NCBI GenBank assembly: GCA_016098155.1
Contig: JAAAJB010000033.1
Coordinates: forward strand, 32,360-61,212
Direction: 5' to 3'
Source of the DNA: Actinomortierella ambigua
Lineage: Eukaryota; Mortierellomycota; Mortierellomycetes; Mortierellales; Mortierellaceae
DNA: 28,853 nucleotides
Shown piece by piece: positions 10,130 through 21,698 of the stretch. Under the pieces are notes generated by a model. That model saw only the letters and a list, made by a program, of their open reading frames with translations. It was not told where the DNA came from and made no database searches. Numbering within the stretch: the stretch's first letter is position 1; the number at the start of each line of letters is the position of its first letter. A program made the translations under genes and the position numbers.

Positions 10130-11449
10130 TCTACCACGCATAACTCTATATATGGTCTACTAATGCCAGCAATACGCGTTGTTTGTCTATAGGCAAACTG
10201 GTCAAGAACCCTGTCAACATTCTCCAACGGATGGTGGCCTGTGCGAGTAAGTGAGGCGATGCTGTTGTTGCTGACATGAATGAGATGTGGCACAGGCACC
10301 GCCCTGTACCTTTTGCCTCAAACATATTCTTATCATACTTTGTTTTGTTTACATATTTGCCTGCTCACAGTGGCGTGCGTGTTCATGGGTGAAGAGATTG
10401 GCGTACAGTCTCAGGTCATCGATACCTTCATCCAGTGTACATACGACTTTAATGAGGTGGTTGGAGCTGGCGAGAGAAGTAAGAGCTTCTGGCGCACCTT
10501 CCGGACAAAGTGAGTTATTGGATGGAGCATTGTGCACTGACTGACGTTACCACTTTTTTACTGAAGAAATATGCTAACATTTTCCCTCCAACCCATGCCT
10601 TCCACTTCCTAAGGACCAAATACACGTACATGTCTCCCATGGCGAAGCATATTAACGTGTTGGTCAACGCTGCCACCCCTGTCATCCTGCGCCGCCGTAA
10701 GGAGGAAGCAGAGGAGGGAGAGGCCTATGTCCGTCCCGACGATGTGATGCAACGGATGCTCGACAACTTTGACAAGTACAATTTTGTTGACATTGAAGAC
10801 CTGTGTGGACACTTGCTCGTCATGGTTTTGGCCTCGGTGCATACCACGTCTGATGCTTCGACCAACTTGTTGTACTACTTGGCTCAGTATCCGGAATACA
10901 TTGACAAACTGTATGAGGAGATGCAGGAGGTCCTTGCCCAAGAGGCGCGTGAGATTGAGGAGCTGGCCATCAAGGATGGCATCACGACCGACACCCCTCT
11001 AATTACCAAGCCAAGTGATGCCATGTCAGCCAAGGCCATGAAGAAGATGGTCTATCTCGACTCATTCGTGCGCGAGGTCTTCCGCCACCGTACCGACTTG
11101 ATTGGCATTCCTCACATGGCTCGCAAGAACTTGACGCTCGGTAACGGTGTCCGCATCCCCAAGGGCCGATCGGTGACGGTCAATCTGCGTTCGACTCATT
11201 GGGAGGAATCCATGCAAGGCCCTGACCCCTTGGAGTTCCGTCCGTGGCGGTTCGTTGGCAAGGCGAAGGGCACGACCAAGGTTGGTCCCGACTTTCTCCC
11301 ATTCGGCATGGGCAAGCATGCTTGCCCTGGCCGATTCTTAGCCATGCAAGGTAACTTCTCCACTTTGACACTCGTCATCTATCATCTATCATCTAACAGT
11401 TTTGACTTTTACGGAATAGTCATGCTACTAACACACACACACACACACA

Positions 11450-11482
<33 letters not shown>

Positions 11483-11637
11483 CGATATACACAATAGAAA
11501 TCAAGACGGTTGCATGCATGATGATCGGCCGCTTCTCAAAGATTGAAATGGAAGACCCAACCAAGGCTTACGATTCCCTCCATTCTATGATGGGCGCACC
11601 AGCGGTGACTGGTCTCTATTTTACTAGTCGCCAGTAG
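9059..11637 (+). CDS. Cytochrome P450 monooxygenase, microsomal class II
   Basis: Haem-thiolate monooxygenase anchored in the ER and fed by a P450 reductase; substrate not predictable. Proposed exons: 9059-9196, 9562-9777, 9886-10060, 10193-10246, 10371-10509, 10614-11350, 11498-11637; all phases agree, 532 residues. One TM helix sits near residues 18-36. The I-helix motif reads ASVHTTS (from 10831), the K-helix ExxR is EVFR (11074-11085), then a PERF-like FRPWRF, and the haem loop FGMGKHACPGRFLA with ligand Cys at 11323-11325. His replacing the usual I-helix acid is also known in fungal P450s of the ent-kaurene-oxidase/CYP68 kind, to which the sequence looks distantly similar. The start follows a GCCGCC-ATGG context. 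Introns 3 and 6 hold complementary microsatellites. Confidence 0.93.
10086..10127 (+). repeat. (AG)21 microsatellite in P450 intron 3
   Basis: A perfect 42-base AG repeat inside the intron 10061-10192. It is complementary to the TC repeat in intron 6 of the same gene. Confidence 0.97.
11431..11480 (+). repeat. (AC)11(TC)14 compound microsatellite in P450 intron 6
   Basis: A 22-base AC repeat runs directly into a 28-base TC repeat inside the intron 11351-11497. The TC part forms the pyrimidine-rich stretch before the acceptor ACAATAG. Confidence 0.97.
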
Positions 11638-11783
11638 ACCTCTCATACTCGCTCCGCGTACTTGAAATCGAACTCACCCCCGCCTTTCAATCAAATGCTT
11701 TACAATAGTACACATCCATATCGAAGCCAATGGCTCGACCACGAAATAAAAAGGGGGTTTATACCATATTGTCTAAGGTGTAT

Positions 11784-13526
11784 TCATCTAACCGAGAAGG
11801 ATGGGTACTGCTCTTGGATATACTGGATGGCCTGAGTATTTTCATCGTTGTAGCCATATGAAAGACCGTGAAGTTTGATCAGGTCTGGCCAGTAGGACAG
11901 CATCCAGGATACTTCCTCTAGCCGAATGTTGTGCAGGATTCCTGTTACATCGAGCGACTGCAGGTTCAGATGAGCAAGGTATTCGAGCCCTCCCGCCCCA
12001 GCCCCAGCCTCGTCTCCTATGACAAGGCGGAAATCTAGACAATCAAACTGCCCAAAGTCCTCGAAGGAGCTTCGACGTATTGTTTTGTCGCCGAGACAGA
12101 GGTGCTTCAAACTTTTGAGTTTGCCAAGTTGTCGAAACACCTGCCGCTGAATGTCGTAGCAATGTTCCCGGTGCTCCGCCGAGTCAAAATGATCCGATGT
12201 TGATGCTTTTGGATGTCGACGACAGACCCCACACACTTGAAGCTCAAGAAACTCCAGTCCTAAGCAGACCCAAGGCTCCCGGATGGCATCACGCGCATCG
12301 AGTGAGCAATATAGACTGCGTTCTTGCGTCGGGATACGATAGCTTTGGGCCAGCGAAAGGTACTTGAGCTTTGAGCATGATGTGACGATGGTGGCAATGG
12401 CGTCGCTCGATAGCCGCCAAGACTTGGTTCCACGACCGCCCACCATGACCAGCGAGACCAACGACGAGGCATGATAGGTGCTGAGCGCTCTCGCCGTGAG
12501 CACGCCCACGCCGCAGTGGAAGAACCTCAGATCCGTCATCAATGCGGACGTCGGAGGAGGTTGTTGTTGTTGATGAGAACCAGAAGAAAATCGAAGAGGA
12601 GAAGGAGGCACCATCAACGCCGCAATGCCTGCGTCCACCCAGTTTGGATTTCCGAGCAGAGAGCTGCCTGTTGTTGCAGGTACTGGCTGGGCGCTCTCGT
12701 CGTCATTGCTATAGAGGTGGAGTTCCCGAACACGTGAGCCGCGGCGGCGAATCAACTCTTGTAACACATCAAGGCACTCACGTCCATAGGCTTCATCCAG
12801 AGTGACATCAAACTTTTCGATTTTCGGGGCCCGCCGCCAGATGGGGATCAACAGCTCCCGATCGACCTCACTCTTCTGACCAAGACCGAGAACAAGTTGC
12901 CGCAGATGGGGGTACGCCAGTGGACTATCGGGCCGGGCGTCAAAATACTCGCGCGCGGGACGCACGGTGAGAGGAAACGTAGAGTGGACCGCGAGCTGCT
13001 CCAACAACGGACATCGTTCGAGGATATCGAAGATGAGATGTGTGTCGATCGGTATCGAGCAAATCAACGAGGCGCTGGTGAGATGCGGAGCCGCCTCAAA
13101 GGCACTGAGGACACTCCAGCCAACGACCGGCGCGCGTAGGTTCAAAAGGAGGAACGTCAGTTCGGCATTCTGTTCGAGCAGCTGGATCAGCGATGGCCAG
13201 TATCGAGTCACGGTCATGGGAGAGACGCCAAACGTCTGGACGGTCAGGCTACGAAGTCGGTGGCATGACGGGACAAAGTGCTTCAGAGCCGTGTACTCGC
13301 GCAAGGTCAGGTCACGGACCAGGTGGCCAACAGGGTCGAGCAGCTCAGGCTCAAAGGTGGTCTGAGCACCAATGTTGAGCGTGTGCCAGTAGGCAGGGAG
13401 AAGAGCCCCGTACCATTGTTTCGAGACGAAAAGTGCGTTGAAAAGCTCTTCACGAGTGAGAATGGTGCGCAAGATGATCTGGATCTCAGGGATACTGATG
13501 ATAATGTCGATGGATTTGAGAGACAT
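11784..13526 (-). CDS. F-box/LRR-like protein
   Basis: Likely substrate-recognition subunit of an SCF ubiquitin ligase. A single exon of 580 residues. I choose the ATG at 13526 (MSLKSIDIIISIPEIQ), because an F-box-like segment follows at once (IPEIQIILRTILTREELFNALFVSKQW); an in-frame ATG at 13598 would add 24 Cys-rich residues of no family likeness. The rest shows loosely repeated leucine patterns typical of degenerate LRRs, such as LRSLTVQTF, LRQLVLGLG, LKYLSLAQS, LEFLELQVCG and LKHLCLGD. A Ser/Gln/Pro-rich insert lies mid-protein near 12550-12620. Such F-box/LRR-like families are large in Mortierella-type fungi. The substrate cannot be told from sequence. Confidence 0.75.
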   Translation of the reverse strand: MSLKSIDIIISIPEIQIILRTILTREELFNALFVSKQWYGALLPAYWHTLNIGAQTTFEPELLDPVGHLVRDLTLREYTALKHFVPSCHRLRSLTVQTFGVSPMTVTRYWPSLIQLLEQNAELTFLLLNLRAPVVGWSVLSAFEAAPHLTSASLICSIPIDTHLIFDILERCPLLEQLAVHSTFPLTVRPAREYFDARPDSPLAYPHLRQLVLGLGQKSEVDRELLIPIWRRAPKIEKFDVTLDEAYGRECLDVLQELIRRRGSRVRELHLYSNDDESAQPVPATTGSSLLGNPNWVDAGIAALMVPPSPLRFSSGSHQQQQPPPTSALMTDLRFFHCGVGVLTARALSTYHASSLVSLVMVGGRGTKSWRLSSDAIATIVTSCSKLKYLSLAQSYRIPTQERSLYCSLDARDAIREPWVCLGLEFLELQVCGVCRRHPKASTSDHFDSAEHREHCYDIQRQVFRQLGKLKSLKHLCLGDKTIRRSSFEDFGQFDCLDFRLVIGDEAGAGAGGLEYLAHLNLQSLDVTGILHNIRLEEVSWMLSYWPDLIKLHGLSYGYNDENTQAIQYIQEQYPSFSVR

Positions 13527-15267
13527 GAAGAAATGTGATTTGCATTTCTTGCCCCGAAAGACAGACAGAGGCAAAAAGCCGCAGTAACAGCGACACACCG
13601 TTGTTTCTGTACATCAAACATGTGCGAGCCGCTGTGCACTGCAGATGAGCAGATAAAGAAACGCCCTTTTAGATGAACACTCCCCAAGTTTTGGACAATA
13701 CTGCCACTTCTAGGGACGTATTCGTGGACAAGGAGGGGAGATTGAAAAAAAAAAGAGAGCAATGGCATGCACCTTTGTTGTGGTCGATTTTGAGGGAGCT
13801 GCACTTTGCTACTGGCAAAATAAGACACATAGCAAATATTGGATCCCCTCTCAGCTGTGTCTTGTGTCCGGATAATACAAGATTGTGTAGAGGATAGAGA
13901 AAAAATAGCAAGGTGCTCAACGGGCCTTACTGAACACACTCCGGCTGTGTACGCTTGCGTTGTGTCAGGCGATGGAGCACCACTGTTCTTTGCTTATCCT
14001 TCAGGTAGCAAAGTCGACGTGGGTCACTGAGAGGGGGAGAGAGAGACAGCACCAAGAGAATACTTCAAGTAGCGGATCGAGGATGAGAGAAGACATGTAA
14101 GGTGAATTGTCATGCTGTCAGTGTGCAACGCCCCGCCCCCCCCCCCCGTTTTCTCCTCCCTTGCCCTCTGTGGACACAACCAAAAAGAGTGGATATAGGA
14201 TATGTGTCTGGACCCAGAATCTATGTGACATGCAGCACAGACATGGGTCGACGCCCGGCTCTCGCGTGTTGCGGTGCATGTGCCAACGTCCCCTGTTGTT
14301 TGGTTGCCTCGCTCTCTCACCTTTACAAATTCCGTATCATCGCCGGGCCTTGTTTGGGAGAACATCAGCCCCATTCCCCCACCACCCCTCTCCCTCTTCC
14401 TGTCTTTCCTTTCATCTCTTTCCCCCTTTTATGATTATTGCGTTGCTGCTCACAAAAATACTTGTATCGTTTATGGCCCCCCTCCTCCCCCTCCCCTTCC
14501 TTAACGTTTGTCATCGCGCCCTCATTATTCATTCTGTCCGCCCTCCACATTTCTTTTTTTCGCATCGGTCGCCATCACCCTTCCTCTCCCTGCCACCCCC
14601 TTCCTCCTTCTTCCTTCCCCTCCTCCCCTCCCCTTTGTACAGACCCGTGTGCTATCCGAAGGAGGGTACCTGTCACTGTTCTGCCCAGTATGTACCTTTG
14701 CCAGGTGGACTCTTAGTCCTCCCCTGTTTCAGGAACAAGCTCGCCTTATCACCATCACCCTTCAACCCCTCTCCCATCAACCCACCGTCTCGGGGCGCCA
14801 GGAACAAAAGGAGGAGCCAACTTACCTACCTCAGCCCTGCCTCCCCATTAACCTCTGTCCTTGTCTTCTTCCATTCATTGTCTCCGCTCTTCATTCCCAT
14901 CGTGCCATTGTGTTGTCTTCATCGTTCTTTCTTCTGCTCACATACTTATATGTTTGTGCTGAAAAAAAAACCCCCCATTGAACACTCCATACCTTTCCTC
15001 TTTGTTCACACACTCTTCGTCTTCTTTTGTCTCCCTTCTCCCCCCCCCCACTCCTTGTCCAAATTTTCACAAAAGAGAAAGGAGCTGCGTAGAAAGCCGG
15101 CTGAACAACAAAAGAGATCAGGACGGACGAGGGCACAGGGCACCCACCTGGATCGACTGCCTCTCTCCTCCGATCGTCTGCGACCTTTCATCCTCTCTCC
15201 TTCAATCTGTTTGCAGACGTTTCATCGCTGTCCGTGAAGTTTGACTCGTAAGCACTGGTAGTCCAAC
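13527..15267. other. Long divergent intergenic region with pyrimidine-rich leader
   Basis: About 1.7 kb between the F-box gene (-) and the GPCR-like gene (+). From about 14330 to 15220 the plus strand is strongly pyrimidine-rich with many CT and C runs, including C12 at 14136-14147. This looks like a long promoter and 5' leader. Open frames here (one from 14107 to 15237) are Pro/Ser/Leu-rich because of the base bias and resemble no protein. I see no tRNA or other RNA gene. Confidence 0.6.
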
Positions 15268-18200
15268 ATGGCGAATCTGAGTAAGTGGCAGGTTGTTGGC
15301 GCTACCTCTTATACAAATGCCACTAACGCGCCTAAATGCGAAATGTGGTGCTCTCCCAACTCACGCGACTTTTTTTTTGCACCTCCATTTTTTTCCATAT
15401 TACTCGCTGACAGGGATGGAACTGGATCCACCGAGCGAGGCCATCCATGCGGGCATCGTCGGTTTGGTCATGTTGGTACGTGCACCCTCTTCCTTTCATC
15501 TTCTTCACCACCTATGAAAGAGACAATTGATCACACACCAACACCAGTCATGTCACGCTCATCCCCTCAGAACCACACCTATCCTGTCCCGTTTCGCCTC
15601 CCTCTCTCTATTTTCATTTCTGCATCCATATTCGAAGGCTCTTGAGGTGCCTCCATTTAGTCTCCAATCTCCCCCCCCCCCCCTTCCCCTTGATCTCTGT
15701 AGTCGATAATCCTTATTCTTAGTTGCTGTGCCAGCGCCCTTTACTGCACTAGTTGGAAAAAACAATCTCCTCCTCCCCTAGTCTAACCTCACCCGTTACA
15801 TGTCCACTGTGGTTTTTTTTTCAGGTCTTCATTGTAGCTCGCGTGTTCACCACTCGTGGATTTGCCGCCTTCAAGCCGGGCTTCAACACACGTGCTGTGG
15901 CCACCTGGCTCGCCGTGTCGTCCCTGACTCTTCTTGTCGCGTATGAAGGGATGATGGCCTACATTCAGTACAAGCAGTCCATGGGTGCCTACTTCAACAC
16001 ACCGCCATTCGAGCAGGTTATGGGTAAAAATCGCGATACTACCTTCAATGCCACAGACCTGAACCTGCCCGCACGCAACATCACTCTATGGGACCTTGCT
16101 GACAATCCCACCTGGGATGTTTGGAACCGGAAAGAGTTTATGGGGTTCTTCATCACCGGTAAGCCGATCGGCCTCTATTCCCCATTCGACCTCAGTCTTT
16201 TCAAGGGTCTCAAGGTCCTGCTCAACCTTTCTCAGTCTGGCTTGATTGCATGTCTTCTTGTCCTCAACACTTACTGGTGCCGCCATGTGGAAGCATTAGT
16301 CGATGAAGGCAACTTTATGTCTGTTCGCGAAAAATATCTCTACTACGCGCTTGCTGTCGTCGTTTATGTGCTGCCCACCAGCCTAACAGTCGGCTTGGGC
16401 TACGGAGTAGGCGACTGGCGCAAAGCACATCTTGCCACCGACATATCCTTGTTCACCCTCGGGTTCCTGACCGTCATCGCCTATATCTTCACCGTCCGTC
16501 GACTTCAGGCGCTAAACCGCGATGCGCGCAATGTTGATGGCGAAGAAACATCGGTAACACTGCAGCTTGGCTACTATATTTACTGCATCTATTGGCTGTT
16601 GGCCAGCATGATCTTGATCAATGTCATGGGCATCCTCTACGACATTGACATCCTCACCCCAGAATGGAACCCTGTGCTGGCCCAGGCGATTAGCGATCTT
16701 ATGTCGTCGTTGTGGAGCACTGTGGTCATCTTGGTGTACCCAGCGGCTACGTTTTTGCTTTATCCTTCCGTTGACGTGTTGACCAAGCCCAAGAACGACC
16801 CTGCGCCCCGATTCAAGAAGAGAGACAGGCGTACGGTGGGAGACCCTAAAAAGTTTCGCGAGTCACTCTACTTGTCCGATGCAGGACGTGACTCCAACTC
16901 GCTGGCCCACGGTGACTCGTCCGTCCTTGGATTGAGCGGTACCTCTCCTCCAGTACCGGCAAACACTCAAGCGTCTGCAGCTGGCAGTAGTGGTAACGAC
17001 GGCGACGATATATCTAGGGCAGAGGCTGGTCAGCACGGTAGGGTTTCGCAAGACCAGGGTGCTCCGTCGGGCCAGCCGAAACGATACAGCTTTTACGATC
17101 CTCGTCAACACCAGCATATGGAATCGATTGCCGCCGTTGTAAGCGGACTGCAGTCACTCCAGGAGACCGACGTGAGTGAGAGTGACTCCATGCAGTACAG
17201 GCAACGTGAGGAATCACAACCGCAACAACCACAACAGCAGCAGCAACAGCCACCATATCAACTAGCGCACATGGAGACTACGACAAGGCCTCATCCTGCA
17301 TCGCCTACGCCAAACAGCAATCCGGTGAACGAATCCGGCTTGATGACAACGGTGCATATGGATAAGGGAGAGCAAGAGGCAATGTCACGGTGGCTAGCTC
17401 AGTACGATGATGTCGATCGTGCTGGATTCATTGCTGGTCTGGAGCCGACTGCCCCAAATCGCCGACGACGATCGCAAAATGCTCAAAGGGCTGAGAAGCA
17501 GGGCCAACATGGGCCGGTTGTTCCAGAAGCTCAAGCAATAGCGCCAAGTCGATCGAGAACTTCTTTGGAGCAGTCCTCAACTGCCTCAGCAACAACCACC
17601 AAACCACCCACTTCAATAGCGGGGAATGCACCACTAGTAGGCATCTTGAAGACACGCACTAGTAATTTAGGCAACGCTCAGCCTCAAGGACTTGAACGCA
17701 AGGCGTCCAGCAAACGAGCAGTATCGGCTAGTACAGCCGCTGTATCAGGAGCAATCGCGACAACGTCCTTACATACAACCACCGATACCCCGCCACCATT
17801 GCCCAAGAACCCTCCACCCGCTACCTTTTGGGACCACGGACGTGATGGGAGCAATGGCAAATCAATACCGCCCTTTCCGCCAATAGGTGCTCCAATAATC
17901 ACCCCCACTGACCCTTTCTACACGCAACAGCAACAATCGTCGTCCAACTCTTCTCAACCTATCCAGGACCTTGACGGCCAGAACCGAATAGGCACATCCA
18001 AGCGGCGGCGGTCCAACATCACCACACGTGTAGATGCCCATGCAGTGGCCATGGGAAAGCAACAACCAGCACCTATCAACACGAGCATCATGCCCCCGGC
18101 ACATCGCCTTCTGGCCAAGTCTGGATCCTTTGATGAGCACCGACGACAGCTGCATCCATCAGCCTCTGGTTTCTTAAACGACGACCCTTACCCGTCGATG

Positions 18201-21200
18201 AGAACCAGCCCACATGATGAACAAGGCAGCCCGATCGGTGGAGGAAACTCCTCTAACCCCGCGTCAAGACGATCAAGCTTGGAGCGCGATTCGTCATCGC
18301 AACCTTCTACACCCACCTCGAAGAAATACAAGGCACCGCCACCTCCACTTCCCATTCAAGCCATCGCCCAGAACCGGGACCAGGGTGCATCGTCTCCAGA
18401 ACCCTCCATGAAATCAACCCCCGTTACACCGTTGGGCGTCCGACCGAAGCGTTCGCAGGACATTGTCATGGAGCCCCATATCCTTGCGATGGCTGAGAGG
18501 ATCTATCAGGAGCAGGCATCCATTGGGTTTCCCTCGCCACCTCCGTTCCAACGGTCAGTTTCCTCGCCATCAACGCTTGGGACGCAGACAACAGTACCAT
18601 CTGATGCGAGATATGCTCCTTCGACTCAGCATCACCAGAACCAACCACTTCCATCCCCACCAACGACCCAACCACCACCACAACAACAGCAGCCCCCTTT
18701 CCGGGAACGGGAGCTATCCTTTGAGGAGAAGGTTGCGGCGTTTGTTGCTCGATCAAAGGCTATGAACGAAGCAATTGCAGCGCAAAAGGCTATGGCACAA
18801 GCACATGCACAAGCACCAACCTCTGAAGCCTCTACTGCACCCACACCCGATCCTGGACGCTCCTCGATATCCTCGGCCAGGCGTACCTCTGGAGCCTATT
18901 CGGCCCCTGGCGGATACACTGGCGTTGCAGGCAGCGCCTCTTCCGCATCCGCCCTGGAGAACGAGCTAGAGACTCCCACGACCATCAGCACCATCAGCCC
19001 AGCATTACCCATCAACCCTTACTCCTCCGTACCACCAGACTCGCCACAATCACCTCGCTATCCTATTTCGGCGGCAGTGGGTGCAGTTCCAGACTCCCTC
19101 TCAACGCCAATACCGCCTTCGCCGCCCTCTACAGCGTCCCCTACCCTCACGGCTGGTCCGTCCACGCTGCCACGGCCTTTGACATCTGCTTGGTTCGAGA
19201 ACAAGACGAGCTTTAGTTCGACAGCGGACGTGTACAACCACTACCAGAATGTGATGCGTCGTGCCACTGAATCTAGAAGTCAGCATCGGACCGCAGGCCC
19301 TGGCATTTCATCACCGGCGGCATCCCATGCAGGCGCTGGCTCAATAGCGCCTCCCTCTGGAAGCTCGAGAGACCCGTCTTTCCTTTCAAGCATAACATCG
19401 AGAACAGGGACTGACACGGGAGGAACGCCACGACCTGGTGCGAGCCCTGATCCTGTCGCCATAATTCCAGACAGTATCTTTGATCGGTATCAAGAAGAAG
19501 CCAGTATTGGGCCGTTCGACAATGTGCCTTCCCCTATTCAGGTTTCACCACTATTGAGCGAGGCTTCGCCATTGACGGCCCCCTCGGACCGTCGGAGCAG
19601 TGGAAGCACCGTTCGAACCTCGACACTGCCATCTGCATCGGCTTCGAGAGCCGCTGCTTCGTCCATAACAGCGGCCGCAGCAATAGCGGCAGCCCATGAG
19701 AGTCCGTACCAAGACGCCACGAGTGGTGCTCAGGCAGCCTTTAATCCACCCATCATACCCAACCCTCGCGGCCGTCACTCGCTCGTGACAGCCACGGATA
19801 GTCAAAGCATGTACAGCAATTGGACTGCGGAGCTGTCGGATGTGACGCAGACGTCTGGCGAGGTTTCTGTCGGTGCCTTTGCGGATCGGCGAAGTACTGT
19901 GGGCGGTGCCACGCGACATAGCAGCCATCCAGAACTGCGACAGCAGTCCAGTGCGACCTCGACCTCAACCTTTGGTGGAGGGCCGATTGGAGCCAGTGGA
20001 GGTGGCCATGGAAGCCAAGACCCCAGTAATGACTCTACATCGTCCCGGTCCAAGCGCGTTAGCGATGTCCGCAAGAGCCACGCATCGTCGGCATCCGGTG
20101 GCACATTCGGATCACACTATGGCTCGTCAAACTTGTCGTATGGCTCCGGTCCAGTAGTAGTCTCCAATCCAGTATCGGTGGTTCGGTCTTCAAGTCTGAT
20201 GGAGGATAGCAAGAGCAACATGTGGAAGAGTACCAGCGTCCAGTTGAGTGCGTATGGCGAGGAAGAAGATGTAGATGCGGCATCATCTCGCGCCACGCAG
20301 GATTTAATGGAGGTGCACGAGCGAGCAAAGAGCGATGACCTTTACTCTGATGTTCGCCAGCACTCTCAGCACATGAGCGCAGAGGAGCCAGCTGTTGCCC
20401 AATCCATCCCTGCAAGCATGCAGTTTCGCACTCGGGGCTACGACCAGGGTCAGGATCACGAGGCTCCAGCTGTAGTGACACCACGCCCTGTGTCAGACGG
20501 TCGGAGCCAGCACGAGTCTTACGAGCTTAATAGCGTCTACTTTAAGACAACAGAAGAGATCCAGAGTGGTCTCCTGCCTCAGCCCAGCTCTCCACGCCTG
20601 ATACCTTCATCGCAGCAACAGCACCCTGTGAACACCGAGGTTCTGAGGTTTACATCCATGTCGAACGCATCAGATGGTCAGTCCATAATGCGTTCATCCC
20701 CCTCGAGCTTGACGCCTTCATCAAGACCTAGCCAGGATCAGATGCATGAGTCTACAGAGCGGACCAAATCTCCTTCGGTGGCTTCGACGATGAGTCTTGA
20801 TCGACCTTACTCGCCTCGCGTCGCACCAATGTTCTCTCCTCCCCCGATTCCTGTGAGATCGTCGTCCAGACACGCTCAGTTACAGTCTGGCAGCCGTGTG
20901 GCAGCCGCTCCCTCTCGCGCTATTGCTGCCACTCAGCTACAACAGCAGTTACAACTCCAGCAGCAGGAACAACGCCAGGCATCGCTCGATCTTTCGGATC
21001 GACACTCCAATCAGCTCTATTATGACTCGGGTGACTCTATAAATACGCTTCGAGCCAGCCGATCACCGTCGCAGCAACAGCAGCAGCAGCAGCAACATCG
21101 ACATCGTTTACTACACGATGACGACGATACACGCTCAGACCCATCGAGTGCACCCTCGCCCACGCCGATCATCTCTGTCGCCACACGCACGCGCCCATAC

Positions 21201-21698
21201 CACACAACGACGAGTGATCTCGAAGGTTTCGAATATGGCACCCCATCGCCCTTGATATCGGCGACGACAGGGTTGTTGTCCTCATCATCGTCGCAATCGT
21301 CGCCCAATGTCACGGCTACAACGACTGGAGCCACTGCGGGAGGAATATTGGCTTTGCAAAACAACAACGGTCACAGCAGCCCAATTGCACAACTTGCGCA
21401 AGAAATCTTTGACCACACTCGAGAGCCAAGAGTCGGAAGTGAAGGAGGGGAAGGCGATGGTCAGTACGGTGGGGATGATGAACGTGACGATGACGATGAT
21501 GATGAGGAGGAGGAGGAGGAGGAGGAGGAGGAGGAGGAGGAGGATGCGGCAGAACGGGCCAAGAAGCGAAGCCAGATGACGAGCCCCCAGTCCAGCGATG
21601 TCGGGTCCGAATACCGATGGGAGAGTGAGGAGATCGACCGGCACCAGTGGATCATGTTTTCCCCAGCCAGCCCTGGAGCAGGTCCTTCGTCAAGATAA
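15268..21698 (+). CDS. Seven-helix GPCR-like protein with giant disordered tail
   Basis: I do not recognise the family. Proposed exons: 15268-15280 (13 bases, MANL plus one base), 15414-15475, 15825-21698; phases agree, 1,982 residues. Seven hydrophobic segments lie within residues 1-345. They start with EAIHAGIVGLVMLVFIVARVF and end with STVVILVYPAATFLLYPS. The loop after helix 2 carries two N-glycosylation sequons (NAT, NIT), and Arg/Lys-rich loops follow helices 1, 3 and 5, which fits an N-outside, C-inside receptor topology. From about residue 347 the protein is Ser/Pro/Gln/Thr-rich with polyQ (near 17220 and 21075), many SP/TP sites and an acidic run of about 20 D/E (21490-21543) followed by AAERAKKRSQ. 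A plasma-membrane signalling role is inference. Splitting into two genes is unlikely, as exon 3 is open without a break. Confidence 0.8.
15476..15824 (+). other. Intron 2 of the GPCR-like gene
   Basis: A 349-base intron with donor GTACGT and acceptor TTTTTTTTTCAG. It interrupts the first membrane helix and contains a C10 run near 15670-15681. A downstream ATG at 15753 inside it opens the main frame but lacks helix-1 residues, so I do not use it as the start. Confidence 0.75.
21069..21096 (+). repeat. Coding CAG/CAA repeat (polyQ) in GPCR-like tail
   Basis: Eight mostly CAG codons in a row, followed by His/Arg codons. Likely length-variable among strains. Confidence 0.8.
21490..21545 (+). repeat. 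Coding GAC/GAT then GAG repeat (acidic run)
   Basis: Tandem GAT/GAC codons followed by 14 GAG-type codons give an unbroken Asp/Glu run near the C terminus of the GPCR-like tail. The run may bind basic partners or simply be repeat expansion. Confidence 0.85.

Noticed and set aside
9059..13526. Secondary-metabolite cluster around the P450
   Set aside because: Neighbours are a zinc-knuckle protein, an F-box protein and membrane proteins; there is no synthase, transferase or cluster regulator next to it.
13527..13598. Upstream in-frame start for the F-box protein (ATG at 13598)
   Set aside because: It would add 24 Cys/Lys-rich residues before the F-box-like segment; the ATG at 13526 is closer to where such proteins normally begin. 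It cannot be excluded without transcripts.
14107..15237. A 376-codon open frame upstream of the GPCR-like gene
   Set aside because: Composition is dominated by Pro, Ser, Leu and Phe from the CT-rich strand, other frames are equally open, and there is no recognisable domain. Treated as a by-product of base bias.
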